A stretch of DNA of 64,000 bases from Mesorhizobium sp. (GCF_024710845.1 NZ_JANJTZ010000028.1:1-64000), one strand, 5' to 3'; shown: positions 15,587 through 24,208, counted from the first letter of the stretch. Notes: generated from the letters alone by a model not told the origin. Numbers and translations are program-made.

Positions 15587-16039
15587 GTGAGTTGGAAGGC
15601 GAAGACAGGGAGGAGGCAGCAGGTGCTGGCGAGCATCGTCTCGACTCTGCTTGCCCTCGCCGCTCTCGCCGAGAAGTCCGCCGGTGATTCCCCCTGGGTC
15701 CGCTTCTGCGTCCTGTGGGCCGCCCGGCAGGCGGACCTTGTCGCCCGGGAGTTCGTCGCCGGTTCGGAGTGGAATACGGCCGGCCGGCTCTGGTCGCCCG
15801 CCTTGCCGAATGCCCGCTACGGCACCGAGCCAGCCGACGCGCTGGACATCGCCGCCTCGCTGCGCGCTCTTGCGGTGGTCGTGAGCGGCATGGCGGCATA
15901 CCTCCGCGGCATTTCGGTCTGGCAGCAGGATCAAGCACACGGCGAGGCCGGCGAGGACAGCCGGTTGCATCATGACCTTCTCCAGCGCCTGGCCGGCGCG
16001 TCGTTCTCGCTGCCGGTTGACCTGCGCGACACCTCTTGA
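15587..16039 (+). CDS. Hypothetical protein
   Basis: A 150-aa product starting at a GTG that has AAAGGAG nine bases upstream. The N-terminus is basic (SWKAKTGRRQQ), followed by an amphipathic or weakly hydrophobic helix (VLASIVSTLLALAALAEK), a WVRFCVLWAARQADLVAREFV helix, and a later hydrophobic stretch (ALAVVVSGMAAYL). It has no domain I can name. Alpha-helical proteins of this size with an LxWxxRxAExVAR-like core occur in Mesorhizobium relatives. Longer in-frame upstream reading runs through the repeat and is rejected. Confidence 0.6.
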   Translation: MSWKAKTGRRQQVLASIVSTLLALAALAEKSAGDSPWVRFCVLWAARQADLVAREFVAGSEWNTAGRLWSPALPNARYGTEPADALDIAASLRALAVVVSGMAAYLRGISVWQQDQAHGEAGEDSRLHHDLLQRLAGASFSLPVDLRDTS

Positions 16040-16051
16040 AGTGCCATTGTC

Positions 16052-16072
16052 CTTCCCCCTTGCGGGGGGAAG
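16052..16072. terminator. Terminator-like hairpin
   Basis: CTTCCCCC-TTGCG-GGGGGAAG follows the hypothetical gene by 12 bases. The stem is strong but no T-run follows, so it may instead be a REP-type element. Confidence 0.4.
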
Positions 16073-16165
16073 CCGGGCCATCCGCGCGATTTTGCTTTCT
16101 TCCGCAAAAGAGGTTCTGCGGTTGGCGCATTCGCACGGGCGGAAGGTTCAGGTTCCCCTACTCCC

Positions 16166-16327
16166 CTATGTCCCATGACTCAGCAGCACCGTCGCGCCGA
16201 TCGCGACGAGCGCTGCCACGGCGATCTTCCAGACGTCGCGGCGCAGCTTCAGGCCCGGCAGCCCGAGGGGACGGATCATGTGGACCGCCATCATGGCGAG
16301 GATCAGAAGGGCAAGTGCTTTGGACAA
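16166..16327 (-). CDS. Small two-helix membrane protein (53 aa)
   Basis: A short gene on the minus strand, stop TAG at 16166. Starting from TTG at 16327 it encodes 53 residues. There is a first hydrophobic helix (ALALLILAMMAVHMI), a basic linker with GLPGLKLRRDVWKI, and a second helix (AVAALVAIGATVLL). The RPLGLPGLKxRxDxWKI linker is the pattern of a small inner-membrane protein that I recall from other Rhizobiales. No strong ribosome site is seen at the TTG, and a CTG at 16363 would add 12 residues. The function is unknown. Confidence 0.6.
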   Translation of the reverse strand: MSKALALLILAMMAVHMIRPLGLPGLKLRRDVWKIAVAALVAIGATVLLSHGT

Positions 16328-16456
16328 TGCGAAACCGTTGTGCGTCGAATTGCCCCCTTTGATCAGCCCCGGACGCCCGAGTCTAGACGATCGTCATGTG
16401 GACGACCCGAGCCCCGAGGGTCTAGAACGCTGCCACGCAAGTGAGGGAGGCATCGA

Positions 16457-18355
16457 ATGGCATCGACGTATCGCGAGGTCTATGCGCGCTGGGAGAAGGA
16501 TCCGGAAGGGTTCTGGGCCGACGCGGCGAAGGCGATCGACTGGGTCACCCCGCCGACGCGCATCTTCGATCCGAAGGCCGGCGTCTACGGCCGCTGGTTT
16601 CCCGATGCCGTCGGCAACATGTGCCACAATGCGGTGGACCGCCATGTCGCCTCCGGCCGCGCCGACCAGCTCGCCCTGGTCCATGACAGCGCCATCACCG
16701 GAACCAAAGCCTCGTTCACCTATGCGCAGCTCCTCGAAGAGGTGAGCGCGCTGGCCGCCGCGCTCAAGGACAAGGGCGTGAAGAAGGGTGACCGCGTCAT
16801 CATCTACATGCCGATGGTCCCCGAAGCGGCCTTCGCCATGCTCGCCTGCGCCAGGCTAGGCGCGATCCATTCGGTCGTGTTCGGCGGTTTTGCCGCCAAG
16901 GAACTCGCCACCCGCATCGACGATTGCGCGCCCAAGGCGATCATCGCCGCTTCCTGCGGTCTCGAGCCCGGCCGCATCGTTGCCTACAAGCCGCTGCTCG
17001 ACGGCGCGATCGACATGGCCTCCCATAAGCCGGACTTCTGCGTCGTCCTCCAGCGGCCGCAGCTCGAAGCGGGCATGACCGCCGGCCGCGACCACGACTA
17101 CGCCGCTCTCGTCTCCGCCGCCCGCGGCCGCACCGTACCCTGCGAGCCGATGTTGGCGACCGACCCGCTCTACATCCTCTACACCTCCGGCACGACCGGC
17201 CAGCCCAAGGGCGTGGTGCGCGATACCGGCGGCCACATGGTCGCGCTCGAATGGTCGATGTGGAACGAGTTCGGCGTCAAGCCGGGCGAGGTGTTCTGGG
17301 CGGCGTCCGACGTCGGCTGGGTCGTCGGCCATTCCTACATCGTCTACGCGCCGCTTCTGCATGGCTGCACCACCATCCTGTTCGAAGGCAAGCCGGTCGG
17401 CACGCCCGACGCCGGCACCTTCTGGCGCGTCATCGCCGAGCACGGCGTCGTCGCCTTGTTCACCGCGCCGACTGCGTTTCGCGCCATCAAGGGCCAGGAC
17501 CCGACCGGCGAATTCATCAAGAAATACGACCTGTCGAAGTTCCGCACCCTCTTCCTCGCCGGCGAGCGCGGCGACCCGCCGACCATCGAATGGGCCCAGA
17601 AGCAGCTCGGCGTGCCGGTCATCGACCACTGGTGGCAGACCGAGACGGGCTCGCCCATCAGCCAGAACCCGGTCGGATTAGGCATGCTGCCGGTCAAGCT
17701 CGGCTCGCCGGGCGTTGCCATGCCCGGCTACAAGATGGAAGTCCTGGACGACGCGGGTCACCCGGTTCCGGCCGGCACGCTCGGCAACGTCCTGGTCAAG
17801 TTGCCGCTGCCTCCCGGCTGCCTGCCGACGCTGTGGAACGCCGACGAGCGCTTCTTCAACGCCTACCTCGCGGAGTTTCCCGGCTACTACAAGACGGCCG
17901 ACGCCGGCTATCTCGACGCGGACGGCTACCTCTTCATCATGGCCCGCACCGACGACATCATCAACGTCGCTGGGCATCGCCTGTCGACCGGCGCGATGGA
18001 GGAGGTCGTTGCCTCGCATCCCGACGTCGCCGAATGCGCCGTCATCGGCGTCGCCGACGAGATGAAGGGTCAGCTGCCGCTCTGCTTCGTGGTGCTCTCG
18101 GCAGGCGTGTCGCGCGATCCGGCCGAGATCGAGCGGGAGATTGTCGCCCTGGTGCGCGACCGCATCGGTCCGGTCGCCGCCTTCCGCACTGCGGTGTCGG
18201 TTAAGCGCCTGCCCAAGACCCGTTCGGGCAAGATCCTGCGCGGCACGATGCAGAAGATCGCCGACGGCGAGACCTGGAACATGCCGGCGACGATCGACGA
18301 TCCGGCCATCCTCGAGGAGATCGGGACCGCGCTGAAGGGCAAGACGATCCGCTGA
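16457..18355 (+). CDS. prpE: Propionyl-CoA synthetase
   Basis: PrpE activates propionate to propionyl-CoA with ATP and CoA through a propionyl-AMP intermediate. The 632-aa product has the acetyl/propionyl-CoA synthetase fold. It opens with YREVYARWEKDPEGFWADAA, has the P-loop YTSGTTGQPKG at 242-252, the acyl-binding HWWQTETG region, and the regulatory acetylation lysine K592 in TRSGKILRG. Overall pattern and length fit PrpE rather than Acs (about 650 aa). GGGAGG precedes the ATG by six bases. Propionyl-CoA also arises from the mmsA reaction. The nearest 3' neighbour is on the other strand. Confidence 0.93.
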   Translation: MASTYREVYARWEKDPEGFWADAAKAIDWVTPPTRIFDPKAGVYGRWFPDAVGNMCHNAVDRHVASGRADQLALVHDSAITGTKASFTYAQLLEEVSALAAALKDKGVKKGDRVIIYMPMVPEAAFAMLACARLGAIHSVVFGGFAAKELATRIDDCAPKAIIAASCGLEPGRIVAYKPLLDGAIDMASHKPDFCVVLQRPQLEAGMTAGRDHDYAALVSAARGRTVPCEPMLATDPLYILYTSGTTGQPKGVVRDTGGHMVALEWSMWNEFGVKPGEVFWAASDVGWVVGHSYIVYAPLLHGCTTILFEGKPVGTPDAGTFWRVIAEHGVVALFTAPTAFRAIKGQDPTGEFIKKYDLSKFRTLFLAGERGDPPTIEWAQKQLGVPVIDHWWQTETGSPISQNPVGLGMLPVKLGSPGVAMPGYKMEVLDDAGHPVPAGTLGNVLVKLPLPPGCLPTLWNADERFFNAYLAEFPGYYKTADAGYLDADGYLFIMARTDDIINVAGHRLSTGAMEEVVASHPDVAECAVIGVADEMKGQLPLCFVVLSAGVSRDPAEIEREIVALVRDRIGPVAAFRTAVSVKRLPKTRSGKILRGTMQKIADGETWNMPATIDDPAILEEIGTALKGKTIR

Positions 18356-18364
18356 GGCGACGGT

Positions 18365-20068
18365 TCAGGCGAGGGCCCGCACGGCATCGTGCTGGGACAG
18401 GAACACCTGGCCCCTGAAATGCTCGAAGAAATCCGAGCGCTTCAGGGCATCCATCACCGGACCCTTCACCTCGGACAGGTGAAAGCCCACGCCGGCCGAC
18501 TCCAGCCTGTCCGCGATCGATTCGAGGCTTTCCAGCGCCGAGGTGTCGATCATGTTCACGGCCGGGCACATCAGGACGACGTTGCGGATGTTCGGATCGG
18601 CCGCCACGGCATCGTAGACCGTGTCTTCCAGGAAGCGCGCATTGGCGAAGTAGAGGCTCTCGTCGACCCGGATCGATAGCAGGTCGGGCCGCGTCGTGAC
18701 CTTGTGCCGCCGCACGTTGCGATAATGCTCCGTGCCCGGCACCTGCCCCACCACCGCGACATGCGGCCGGCTGGTGCGCCAGAGGAACAGCACGAGCGAC
18801 AGCACCACGCCCGCGACGATGCCCACCTCGACGCCGACCAGGAGCACGAGCGCGATCGTCGCGGCCTGAGCCGCGAAGTCGGCCTTCGAATAGGTCCAGG
18901 TGCGGCGGATCGAGTCCAGATCCACGAGCGACAGCACCGCGACGATGATCGTCGCCGCCAGCACCGCCTGCGGCAGATAGGCGAAGAGCGGGGTGAGGAA
19001 CAGCGTCGCGCCGAGGATGCCGACGGCGGTGAATACACCCGCCAGCGGCGTCTCGGCGCCGGCGTCGAAATTGACCACGGAGCGGGCGAAGCCGCCGGTT
19101 ACCGGATAGCCGCCCGAGACGGCGGCGGCGACGTTTGCCATGCCGAGGCCGGTCAGTTCGCTGTTCGGCGCAATCCGTTGCCGCCGCTTGGCGGCAAGCG
19201 TCTGTGCGACCGAGATCGATTCGACGAAACCGACCAGGCTGATCAGCACGGCGGCCGGCAGCAGGTCGAGCCACAGCCCGGCATCGAAGGAAGGGAGAGC
19301 GAAGGGAGGCAGGCCGGAGGGAATTGCACCCACGATCTTCACGCCCTTGCCGTCGAGCCCGAATGCGACGACCGCGCCGATCGACAAGGCGATCGCGACG
19401 ATCGGCCCCGCCTTGGCGAGGAGGTCCGCCGCCCTTGCCTTCAGCCCCGCCCTGACCAGCAGCGGCTTCAACCCCTTGCGCACCCAGAACAGGAAGGCGA
19501 GCGCCGCCGCGCCGATGGCAAGCGTGTAGAGATTCGTCGTCGACATCGCGGCGCCGACCTCGGAGACGATCTCGGGCAGCGTGTCGCCGCCGGCTCCAAT
19601 CCCGAGGATATGCTTGACCTGGCTGGCAGCGATCAGGATCCCCGAGGCCGTGATGAATCCCGAGATGACCGGATGCGACAGGAAGTTGGCGAGGAAGCCG
19701 AGCCGCATGACCGACATGCCCAGCAGCACCAGCCCCGAAAGCAGGGCGAGCGTGGTGGCGGCCGCGATGTAGTCGGCCGACCCGGGCGCGGCGATCTGCC
19801 CGACAGCCGCCGCCGTCATCAGCGACACAACGGCCACCGGTCCGACGGCCAGCGTGCGGCTTGAGCCGAAGATCGCGTAGGCGACGAGCGGCAGGATCGA
19901 GGCGTAGAGGCCGACATAGGGCGGCAGCCCGGCAAGCATCGCATAGGCGAGACTCTGCGGCACCAGCATGATCGTCACGATCACCGCCGCGACGAGGTCG
20001 CTCACCGCCGTTTCGCGCGAGTAGGCGGGAGCCCAGTCGAGGAATGGCAGGATTTGCTTGAGCTTCAT
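18365..20068 (-). CDS. SulP-family anion transporter with STAS domain
   Basis: A 567-aa SLC26/SulP membrane transporter. It has the family start (SRETAVSDLVAAVIVTIMLVPQSLAYAMLAGLPPYVGLYAS), about a dozen membrane segments to residue ~415, and a C-terminal cytoplasmic STAS domain (about 430-560, with VLMCPAVNMIDTSALESLESI). SulP proteins carry sulfate, bicarbonate or related anions. It is the last gene of the BigR-type operon, so sulfate or sulfite, the end product of persulfide oxidation, is the likely cargo. The N-terminal region matches the SulP signature well. Confidence 0.92.
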   Translation of the reverse strand: MKLKQILPFLDWAPAYSRETAVSDLVAAVIVTIMLVPQSLAYAMLAGLPPYVGLYASILPLVAYAIFGSSRTLAVGPVAVVSLMTAAAVGQIAAPGSADYIAAATTLALLSGLVLLGMSVMRLGFLANFLSHPVISGFITASGILIAASQVKHILGIGAGGDTLPEIVSEVGAAMSTTNLYTLAIGAAALAFLFWVRKGLKPLLVRAGLKARAADLLAKAGPIVAIALSIGAVVAFGLDGKGVKIVGAIPSGLPPFALPSFDAGLWLDLLPAAVLISLVGFVESISVAQTLAAKRRQRIAPNSELTGLGMANVAAAVSGGYPVTGGFARSVVNFDAGAETPLAGVFTAVGILGATLFLTPLFAYLPQAVLAATIIVAVLSLVDLDSIRRTWTYSKADFAAQAATIALVLLVGVEVGIVAGVVLSLVLFLWRTSRPHVAVVGQVPGTEHYRNVRRHKVTTRPDLLSIRVDESLYFANARFLEDTVYDAVAADPNIRNVVLMCPAVNMIDTSALESLESIADRLESAGVGFHLSEVKGPVMDALKRSDFFEHFRGQVFLSQHDAVRALA

Positions 20069-20137
20069 GTCGGTTGCCTGGAATGGAATTCGGCCGCGCC
20101 CGGTCCGGACGCGGCCTCGGTTTGCGAGGTTGTCCGT

Positions 20138-20476
20138 CTATCGGCGCGAGGACTGCGACGCGGCCCACAATCCGCTCGAACGGGCGCCGCTGCGGCAATA
20201 GGCGAGTACCGGCTTGGGCAGCCGCGCCATCAGCCCGTCGAAGGCTTCGACCTGCTGCGGACCCATCTGTCCCGGCACGATCGGCAGGTAGGCTGCTTCG
20301 AGGCCGGCTACCTTCGCCGCCTTCTCGATCTCGGCAAACCTCGGCTGGCCCCAGCCTTCGCCGTCGGGCCGGTTGCAGATGATCGAGCGATAACCCGCCT
20401 TCGCCGCCGTGGCGACGTCGGGCAGAGCGATCTGCTCCGACACGGCGAAATCATTGTTCAGTTTCTTGGCATTCAT
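20138..20476 (-). CDS. DUF442 / TIGR01244 sulfurtransferase-phosphatase-like protein
   Basis: A 112-aa protein with the tyrosine-phosphatase/rhodanese-like loop CRSGARS (C94-S100). It has the DUF442 opening with FAVSEQIALPDVATAAKAGYRSIICNRPD. In Blh of other bacteria this domain is fused to the dioxygenase domain. Here it is a separate gene 20 bases downstream of it. The active cysteine is thought to carry sulfane sulfur to or from the dioxygenase (sulfurtransferase), not to act on phosphate. Confidence 0.88.
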   Translation of the reverse strand: MNAKKLNNDFAVSEQIALPDVATAAKAGYRSIICNRPDGEGWGQPRFAEIEKAAKVAGLEAAYLPIVPGQMGPQQVEAFDGLMARLPKPVLAYCRSGARSSGLWAASQSSRR

Positions 20477-20496
20477 GATGAGAGTCCTTCGTCGAC

Positions 20497-21393
20497 TTAC
20501 AAACCGTTGATGGGCACTTTAAGGAAGCGCTTGCCGCTCGCGTCAGGCGCGGGAAGCTCACCTGCCTTCATGTTCACCTGCAGCGACGGGATGATCAGCT
20601 TCGGCATCGACAACGTCCTGTCCCGCGCCTCGCGGGTCGCGACGAACTGGTCTTCCTTTATGCCGTCCCTGACGTGGATGTTGTGAGCCCGCTGCTCGGC
20701 CACACTCGTCTCCCAGCGGATCTCGCGACCGTTCGGGCCGTAGTCGTGGCACATGAAGAGACGCATCTCACCAGGCAGCGCCAGCACCCGCTTGATCGAA
20801 CGGTAGAGCGTGCGCGCGTCGCCGCCCGGAAAATCAGCCCGGGCCGAGCCGCCGTCCGGCATGAACAACGTGTCGCCGACGAAGGCCGCGTCGCCGATCA
20901 CATGTGTCATGCAGGCCGGCGTATGGCCGGGCGTATGCATGGCATAGGCCTTCATCGTGCCGATCATGTAGCTGTCGCCGTCGTCGAACAAGCGGTCGAA
21001 CTGCGACCCGTCGCGCTGGAACTCGGTGCCTTCGTTGAACACCTTGCCGAAGGTCTCCTGGACGATCGTGATGTTCGCGCCGATGCCGATCTGTCCACCC
21101 AGCTTCTGCTGGATGTAAGGTGCTCCCGAAAGGTGGTCGGCATGCACGTGGGTCTCTATAAGCCATTCCAGTTTGAGATCGTTGGCGCGGATGAACTCGA
21201 TGATCTTGTCGGCGGATTGGTACGCAATGCGCCCGGCCGCGTAGTCGATGTCCATGACGGAATCGATCACCGCGCAGGACGTCGAGTTCGGATCCTTGAC
21301 GACATAGCTCACCGTGTTGGTCGGCTCGTCGAAGAAAGCGGTCACTTCCGGCTTGACCGAGAGGTCGAGCGGGAAGGGGATCTGGGCAGACAT
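20497..21393 (-). CDS. blh: Blh-type persulfide dioxygenase (metallo-beta-lactamase fold)
   Basis: A 298-aa MBL-fold protein close to ETHE1 and Blh. These are mononuclear iron enzymes that oxidise glutathione persulfide to sulfite. The metal motif THVHADH is at residues 81-87 (H82, H84, D86, H87). Further ligands lie in HTPGHTPACMTHVIG and MCHDYGPNGR. Its neighbours are two YeeE/YedE proteins, a DUF442 sulfurtransferase and a BigR regulator, the known gene set for removing hydrogen sulfide. The start ATG has AAGGAG upstream. Confidence 0.93.
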   Translation of the reverse strand: MSAQIPFPLDLSVKPEVTAFFDEPTNTVSYVVKDPNSTSCAVIDSVMDIDYAAGRIAYQSADKIIEFIRANDLKLEWLIETHVHADHLSGAPYIQQKLGGQIGIGANITIVQETFGKVFNEGTEFQRDGSQFDRLFDDGDSYMIGTMKAYAMHTPGHTPACMTHVIGDAAFVGDTLFMPDGGSARADFPGGDARTLYRSIKRVLALPGEMRLFMCHDYGPNGREIRWETSVAEQRAHNIHVRDGIKEDQFVATREARDRTLSMPKLIIPSLQVNMKAGELPAPDASGKRFLKVPINGL

Positions 21394-21414
21394 GGTTGTC
21401 TCCTTTCCTTGAAT

Positions 21415-21852
21415 TCAGGCTGCGGCCAACTGGGCGGCGCGCTGCCTCAGGGTGCGGGCGATGATGATGCCGGTCACCATCGCTGCGACGAAGATCGGGG
21501 TCTCGGCGTTGCCGAGGGCCAGGACGGGAATGGCGCCGCCGGGGCAGAAACCGGTCATGCCCCAGCCAATCCCGAACACCGACGAACCCGCCAGCAACGG
21601 CAGGTCGATTCGCCGGTTCGTCGGCAAGTCATACGTTGCGGCGCACACCGGTTTTGGTCGCGCGGCGAAGACGACACGGTAACCGATCGCGGTAACGGCG
21701 AGCGCGCTCGCCATGACGAGGAGCAGGCTGGGATCCCAGGTGCCGGCGATGTCGAAGAAATTGAGCACCTTGGCGGGATTGCCCATGCCGGAAATGGCGA
21801 TGCCGGTGCCGAAAATAGCGCCGATGACGAGAGCGGAGACGACGCGGTTCAT
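21415..21852 (-). CDS. YeeE/YedE-family protein, C-terminal-type half
   Basis: A 145-aa membrane protein (about four helices) of the YeeE/YedE (DUF395/DUF6691) family. It carries the ISGMGNPAKVLNFFDI and GMTGFCPGGAIP motifs, with the conserved cysteine of the channel. YeeE proteins move thiosulfate or other sulfane-sulfur species through the inner membrane. In this operon type the transporter is encoded as two half-length genes. Its partner ends only three bases upstream. Confidence 0.9.
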   Translation of the reverse strand: MNRVVSALVIGAIFGTGIAISGMGNPAKVLNFFDIAGTWDPSLLLVMASALAVTAIGYRVVFAARPKPVCAATYDLPTNRRIDLPLLAGSSVFGIGWGMTGFCPGGAIPVLALGNAETPIFVAAMVTGIIIARTLRQRAAQLAAA

Positions 21853-21855
21853 GAC

Positions 21856-22281
21856 TCAACCTCCGATGACGTTGCGGACGATGTAGACGGTGGCGAACGT
21901 AGTCGCCATGAAGACCACCGTCGCGACGATCGAGCGCGGCGAGAGGCGGGCGATGCCGCAGACGCCGTGTCCGCTGGTACATCCGGAACCGTAGGTGACG
22001 CCGACGCCGACTATGATTCCTCCGGCGATGAGGGCGACGGTGGAGACTGGAACCGCGAAGGGCACGCCGCCCCCAAGCGCTACGATGGCCGCGGGAGCAA
22101 GCATCGCGCCCACGAGGAAAGCCGCGCGCCACCCCCAGTCGGACGACACAGGCGGCAGAACTCCGGCGACGATGGCGGTCATGCCGGCGATCTTGCCGTG
22201 CAGCGCCATCAGCAAGACGGCCGAGAACCCGATGAGGGCGCCGCCGACAAGGGAGGCGATCGGTGTGAACTCGGTCTCCAT
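21856..22281 (-). CDS. YeeE/YedE-family protein, N-terminal-type half
   Basis: A 141-aa membrane protein, the companion of the YeeE half just downstream. The motif [24 protein letters not shown] holds the two cysteines and histidine that relay sulfur atoms in YeeE. Before it lie three hydrophobic helices, including [16 protein letters not shown]. The start METEF at 22281 is chosen because an earlier in-frame reading would overlap the upstream DUF2892 gene. The two halves probably form one pore for sulfide, persulfide or thiosulfate. Confidence 0.9.
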   Translation of the reverse strand: METEFTPIASLVGGALIGFSAVLLMALHGKIAGMTAIVAGVLPPVSSDWGWRAAFLVGAMLAPAAIVALGGGVPFAVPVSTVALIAGGIIVGVGVTYGSGCTSGHGVCGIARLSPRSIVATVVFMATTFATVYIVRNVIGG

Positions 22282-22282
22282 G

Positions 22283-22507
22283 TCAGCGACGCTCCACCGG
22301 GCAGGTGTTGATGCCCAGAATTGCGTAGAGCGGGCAGATGCGAACGGAACCCGTGACAATGAGGACCAGCCCCACCGCGGCGACGAGGAACTTCCAAGCC
22401 CCCCATGCGGCGAAGAATGACGCCGTCATCGGCAAAAAGGGTATGGCGAGCAGGACGAGGCCTAGGACAATGCGGATAATGCGATCAGGCGTGCCGACAT
22501 TGATCAC
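22283..22507 (-). CDS. DUF2892 (YgaP-type) membrane protein
   Basis: A 74-aa protein starting at GTG with GGAGG five bases before it. It contains the DUF2892 pattern VGTPDRIIRIVLGLVLL, two hydrophobic helices, and a closing RICPLYAILGINTC with cysteines. In YgaP this module anchors a rhodanese domain. Here it stands alone as the first gene of the sulfur operon. It ends one base before the YeeE gene. It probably helps receive sulfur at the membrane. Confidence 0.88.
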   Translation of the reverse strand: MINVGTPDRIIRIVLGLVLLAIPFLPMTASFFAAWGAWKFLVAAVGLVLIVTGSVRICPLYAILGINTCPVERR

Positions 22508-22530
22508 GGTTACCTCCACCAAAAAACAGA

Positions 22531-22560
22531 TTGTTAAATAGTTGCGCAATTGCTAATATG
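22531..22560. promoter_or_regulatory. Candidate BigR operator
   Basis: An AT-rich segment centred on the perfect palindrome TTGCGCAA (22542-22549) lies in the 59-base gap between divergent starts. It is placed to repress both bigR and the sulfur operon. Flanking symmetry is weak. Confidence 0.5.
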
Positions 22561-22566
22561 TCAAGC

Positions 22567-22893
22567 ATGATAGTCGAAATGAACGCGAAGACACTGGCGG
22601 CTTTCGAGGCAAGCGCGGAAGAAGCCTCACGGCTTCTGACGGCTATGGCCAATGCCAAGCGATTGGCCGTGCTGTGCAATTTGCTTGAGGGCGAGAAATC
22701 GGTCGGTCACCTCGCGGAGATCGTCAATCTCGCCGTGCCGGCCCTGTCGCAACACCTGGCGAAGATGCGGGCGCTGGATCTGGTGAGGACTCGCCGCGAA
22801 GGGCAGACGATCTATTACAGGCTGGCGAGCGAAGAGGTGACGGAGGTTCTCAGCACGCTCTATCGCCTCTACTGCGCGCCACGCATCGATTGA
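22567..22893 (+). CDS. bigR: BigR-type persulfide-responsive ArsR repressor
   Basis: A 108-aa ArsR-family winged-helix protein. It has the two cysteines that define BigR/SqrR sensors: C37 in LAVLCNLLEGE and C103 in YRLYCAPRID. Their 66-residue spacing equals that of C42 and C108 in Xylella BigR. Oxidation by persulfide links them with sulfur atoms and releases DNA. The HTH is VGHLAEIVNLAVPALSQHLAKMRAL. The start at 22567 is preferred over TTG at 22531 because the latter overlaps the operator. Divergent transcription from the sulfur operon supports the role. Confidence 0.92.
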   Translation: MIVEMNAKTLAAFEASAEEASRLLTAMANAKRLAVLCNLLEGEKSVGHLAEIVNLAVPALSQHLAKMRALDLVRTRREGQTIYYRLASEEVTEVLSTLYRLYCAPRID

Positions 22894-22915
22894 CCGTTCG
22901 CGCGGACGGCGGATT

Positions 22916-23281
22916 TCAGCCCTTCGACCAGGCTTCCACAAGCGCCCATCGCAGCCCCTCCACGGCCGGCAAATTGCGCTCGCCGACATTGTAGACCGCA
23001 TAGCAGCTCTCGCCCACATCCAGCCCTGCTAGCCCGTGCACCGACCATTCGTTGGCAAGTCGTCCCGCAAGCGCGAGCAGCCGGCCGAAGAGCGCGGACA
23101 GCGTGGCGTCGCTCGCCTCCACCACGATATCGGTCATCCACCAGTTCGGTTCCTTGTACGGCGCGACCGGCGGAAGGTCGGAAATTGCGAGGAGATCGGC
23201 AACCCGTCCGGCCGCGTGCTGTGCGGTCGGCTGTTCCTTTGCCTCGAACACGAAGCGCCACAGAATTTTGAAATCAGTCAT
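22916..23281 (-). CDS. Hypothetical protein
   Basis: A 121-aa soluble protein beginning MTDFKILWRFVFEAKEQPTAQHAAGRVADLL. It has no motif I can name. The pattern of tryptophans (NWWMTDIVVEA, GLRWALVEAWSKG) and alternating strands and helices suggests a small alpha/beta domain. The window gives no functional link: bigR converges on it and the SDR gene is divergent. The ATG at 23281 is the first residue of the conserved-looking part; upstream in-frame reading lies antisense to the SDR gene and is rejected. Confidence 0.65.
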   Translation of the reverse strand: MTDFKILWRFVFEAKEQPTAQHAAGRVADLLAISDLPPVAPYKEPNWWMTDIVVEASDATLSALFGRLLALAGRLANEWSVHGLAGLDVGESCYAVYNVGERNLPAVEGLRWALVEAWSKG

Positions 23282-23416
23282 GCGCCGCCACCGTCTTCTG
23301 TCCCCTTCGCGGAAAGGCGGGACGAGTTTGACGAATTGAAGGCCGGGTGAAAGCGGCTGGCCGCATATCCGCCCACGGTCTATAAGGCCGGCGACGCACA
23401 CCTGCCGGAGCCTGCC

Positions 23417-24208
23417 ATGTCCCTTGAACGCAAGATCGCCATCGTTACCGGCGGCGCCGGCGGTATTGGCTACGCCATCGCCGAACGCTTCGTGCGCGAC
23501 AAGGCGAAAGTCGTGATCGCAGACCTCGACGTGGTAAAGGGCGAGAAAGCGGCGCAGGACCTGAGCAAGCTCGGCGAGGTCCGCTTCATCCGCGCGGACG
23601 TCGGCAACCGGCTCGACGCCCACAATCTGGTCGCGGCCACTCTGGAGGCCTATGGCGACATCGACGTGCTCGTCAACAATGCCGGCATCGTCCACGGCGC
23701 CGATTTCCTCGACCTCAAGGAGGAGGATTTCGACCGCGTTCTGAGGGTCAACCTCAAAGGCGCGTTCCTGGTCGGCCAGGCCGTGGCGCGCATCATGGTC
23801 GACAAGGTCAAGGCCGGCGGTGCGCCGGGCGCCATCGTCAACATGTCGTCGATCAACGCCGTCCTGGCGATTGCCAACCAGGTGCCGTATTCGATCTCGA
23901 AGGGCGGAGTGAACCAGCTCACCAAGGTGATGGCCCTATCGCTGGCACCCTACGGCATCCGCGTCAACGCGATCGGTCCCGGCTCGATCATGACGGAGAT
24001 GCTCGCCACGGTGAACTCAGACCCGGCAGCGAAAAGCCGCATCCTCTCGCGCACTCCGATGGGCCGGGTCGGTGAACCTTCCGAGATCGCGGCGGTCGCA
24101 GCCTTCCTGGCGTCGGACGACGCGTCCTACATCACCGGCCAGACGATCTATGCCGACGGCGGCCGCCTGCCGCTGAACTACACGGTTTCCGTCGCCGACA
24201 GGAAATGA
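23417..24208 (+). CDS. SDR-family dehydrogenase
   Basis: A 263-aa classical short-chain dehydrogenase. It has the cofactor loop TGGAGGIG (about 11-18), and the acidic DLD after the second strand indicates NAD(H) preference. The other classical motifs are NNAG in VLVNNAGIVH, the catalytic Ser in NMSSIN, and YSISKGG as Tyr-x-x-x-Lys. The end GQTIYADGGRLPLNYTV fits 3-oxoacyl reductase/glucose-dehydrogenase-like enzymes that act on polyols or sugars. Substrate unknown. It stands alone. Confidence 0.92.
   Translation: MSLERKIAIVTGGAGGIGYAIAERFVRDKAKVVIADLDVVKGEKAAQDLSKLGEVRFIRADVGNRLDAHNLVAATLEAYGDIDVLVNNAGIVHGADFLDLKEEDFDRVLRVNLKGAFLVGQAVARIMVDKVKAGGAPGAIVNMSSINAVLAIANQVPYSISKGGVNQLTKVMALSLAPYGIRVNAIGPGSIMTEMLATVNSDPAAKSRILSRTPMGRVGEPSEIAAVAAFLASDDASYITGQTIYADGGRLPLNYTVSVADRK

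Noticed and set aside
15311-16081. Minus-strand frame of 256 codons opposite the hypothetical gene at 15587-16039
   Set aside because: It is Arg/Pro-rich without motifs, and the plus-strand GTG has a good AAGGAG site and a more protein-like composition.
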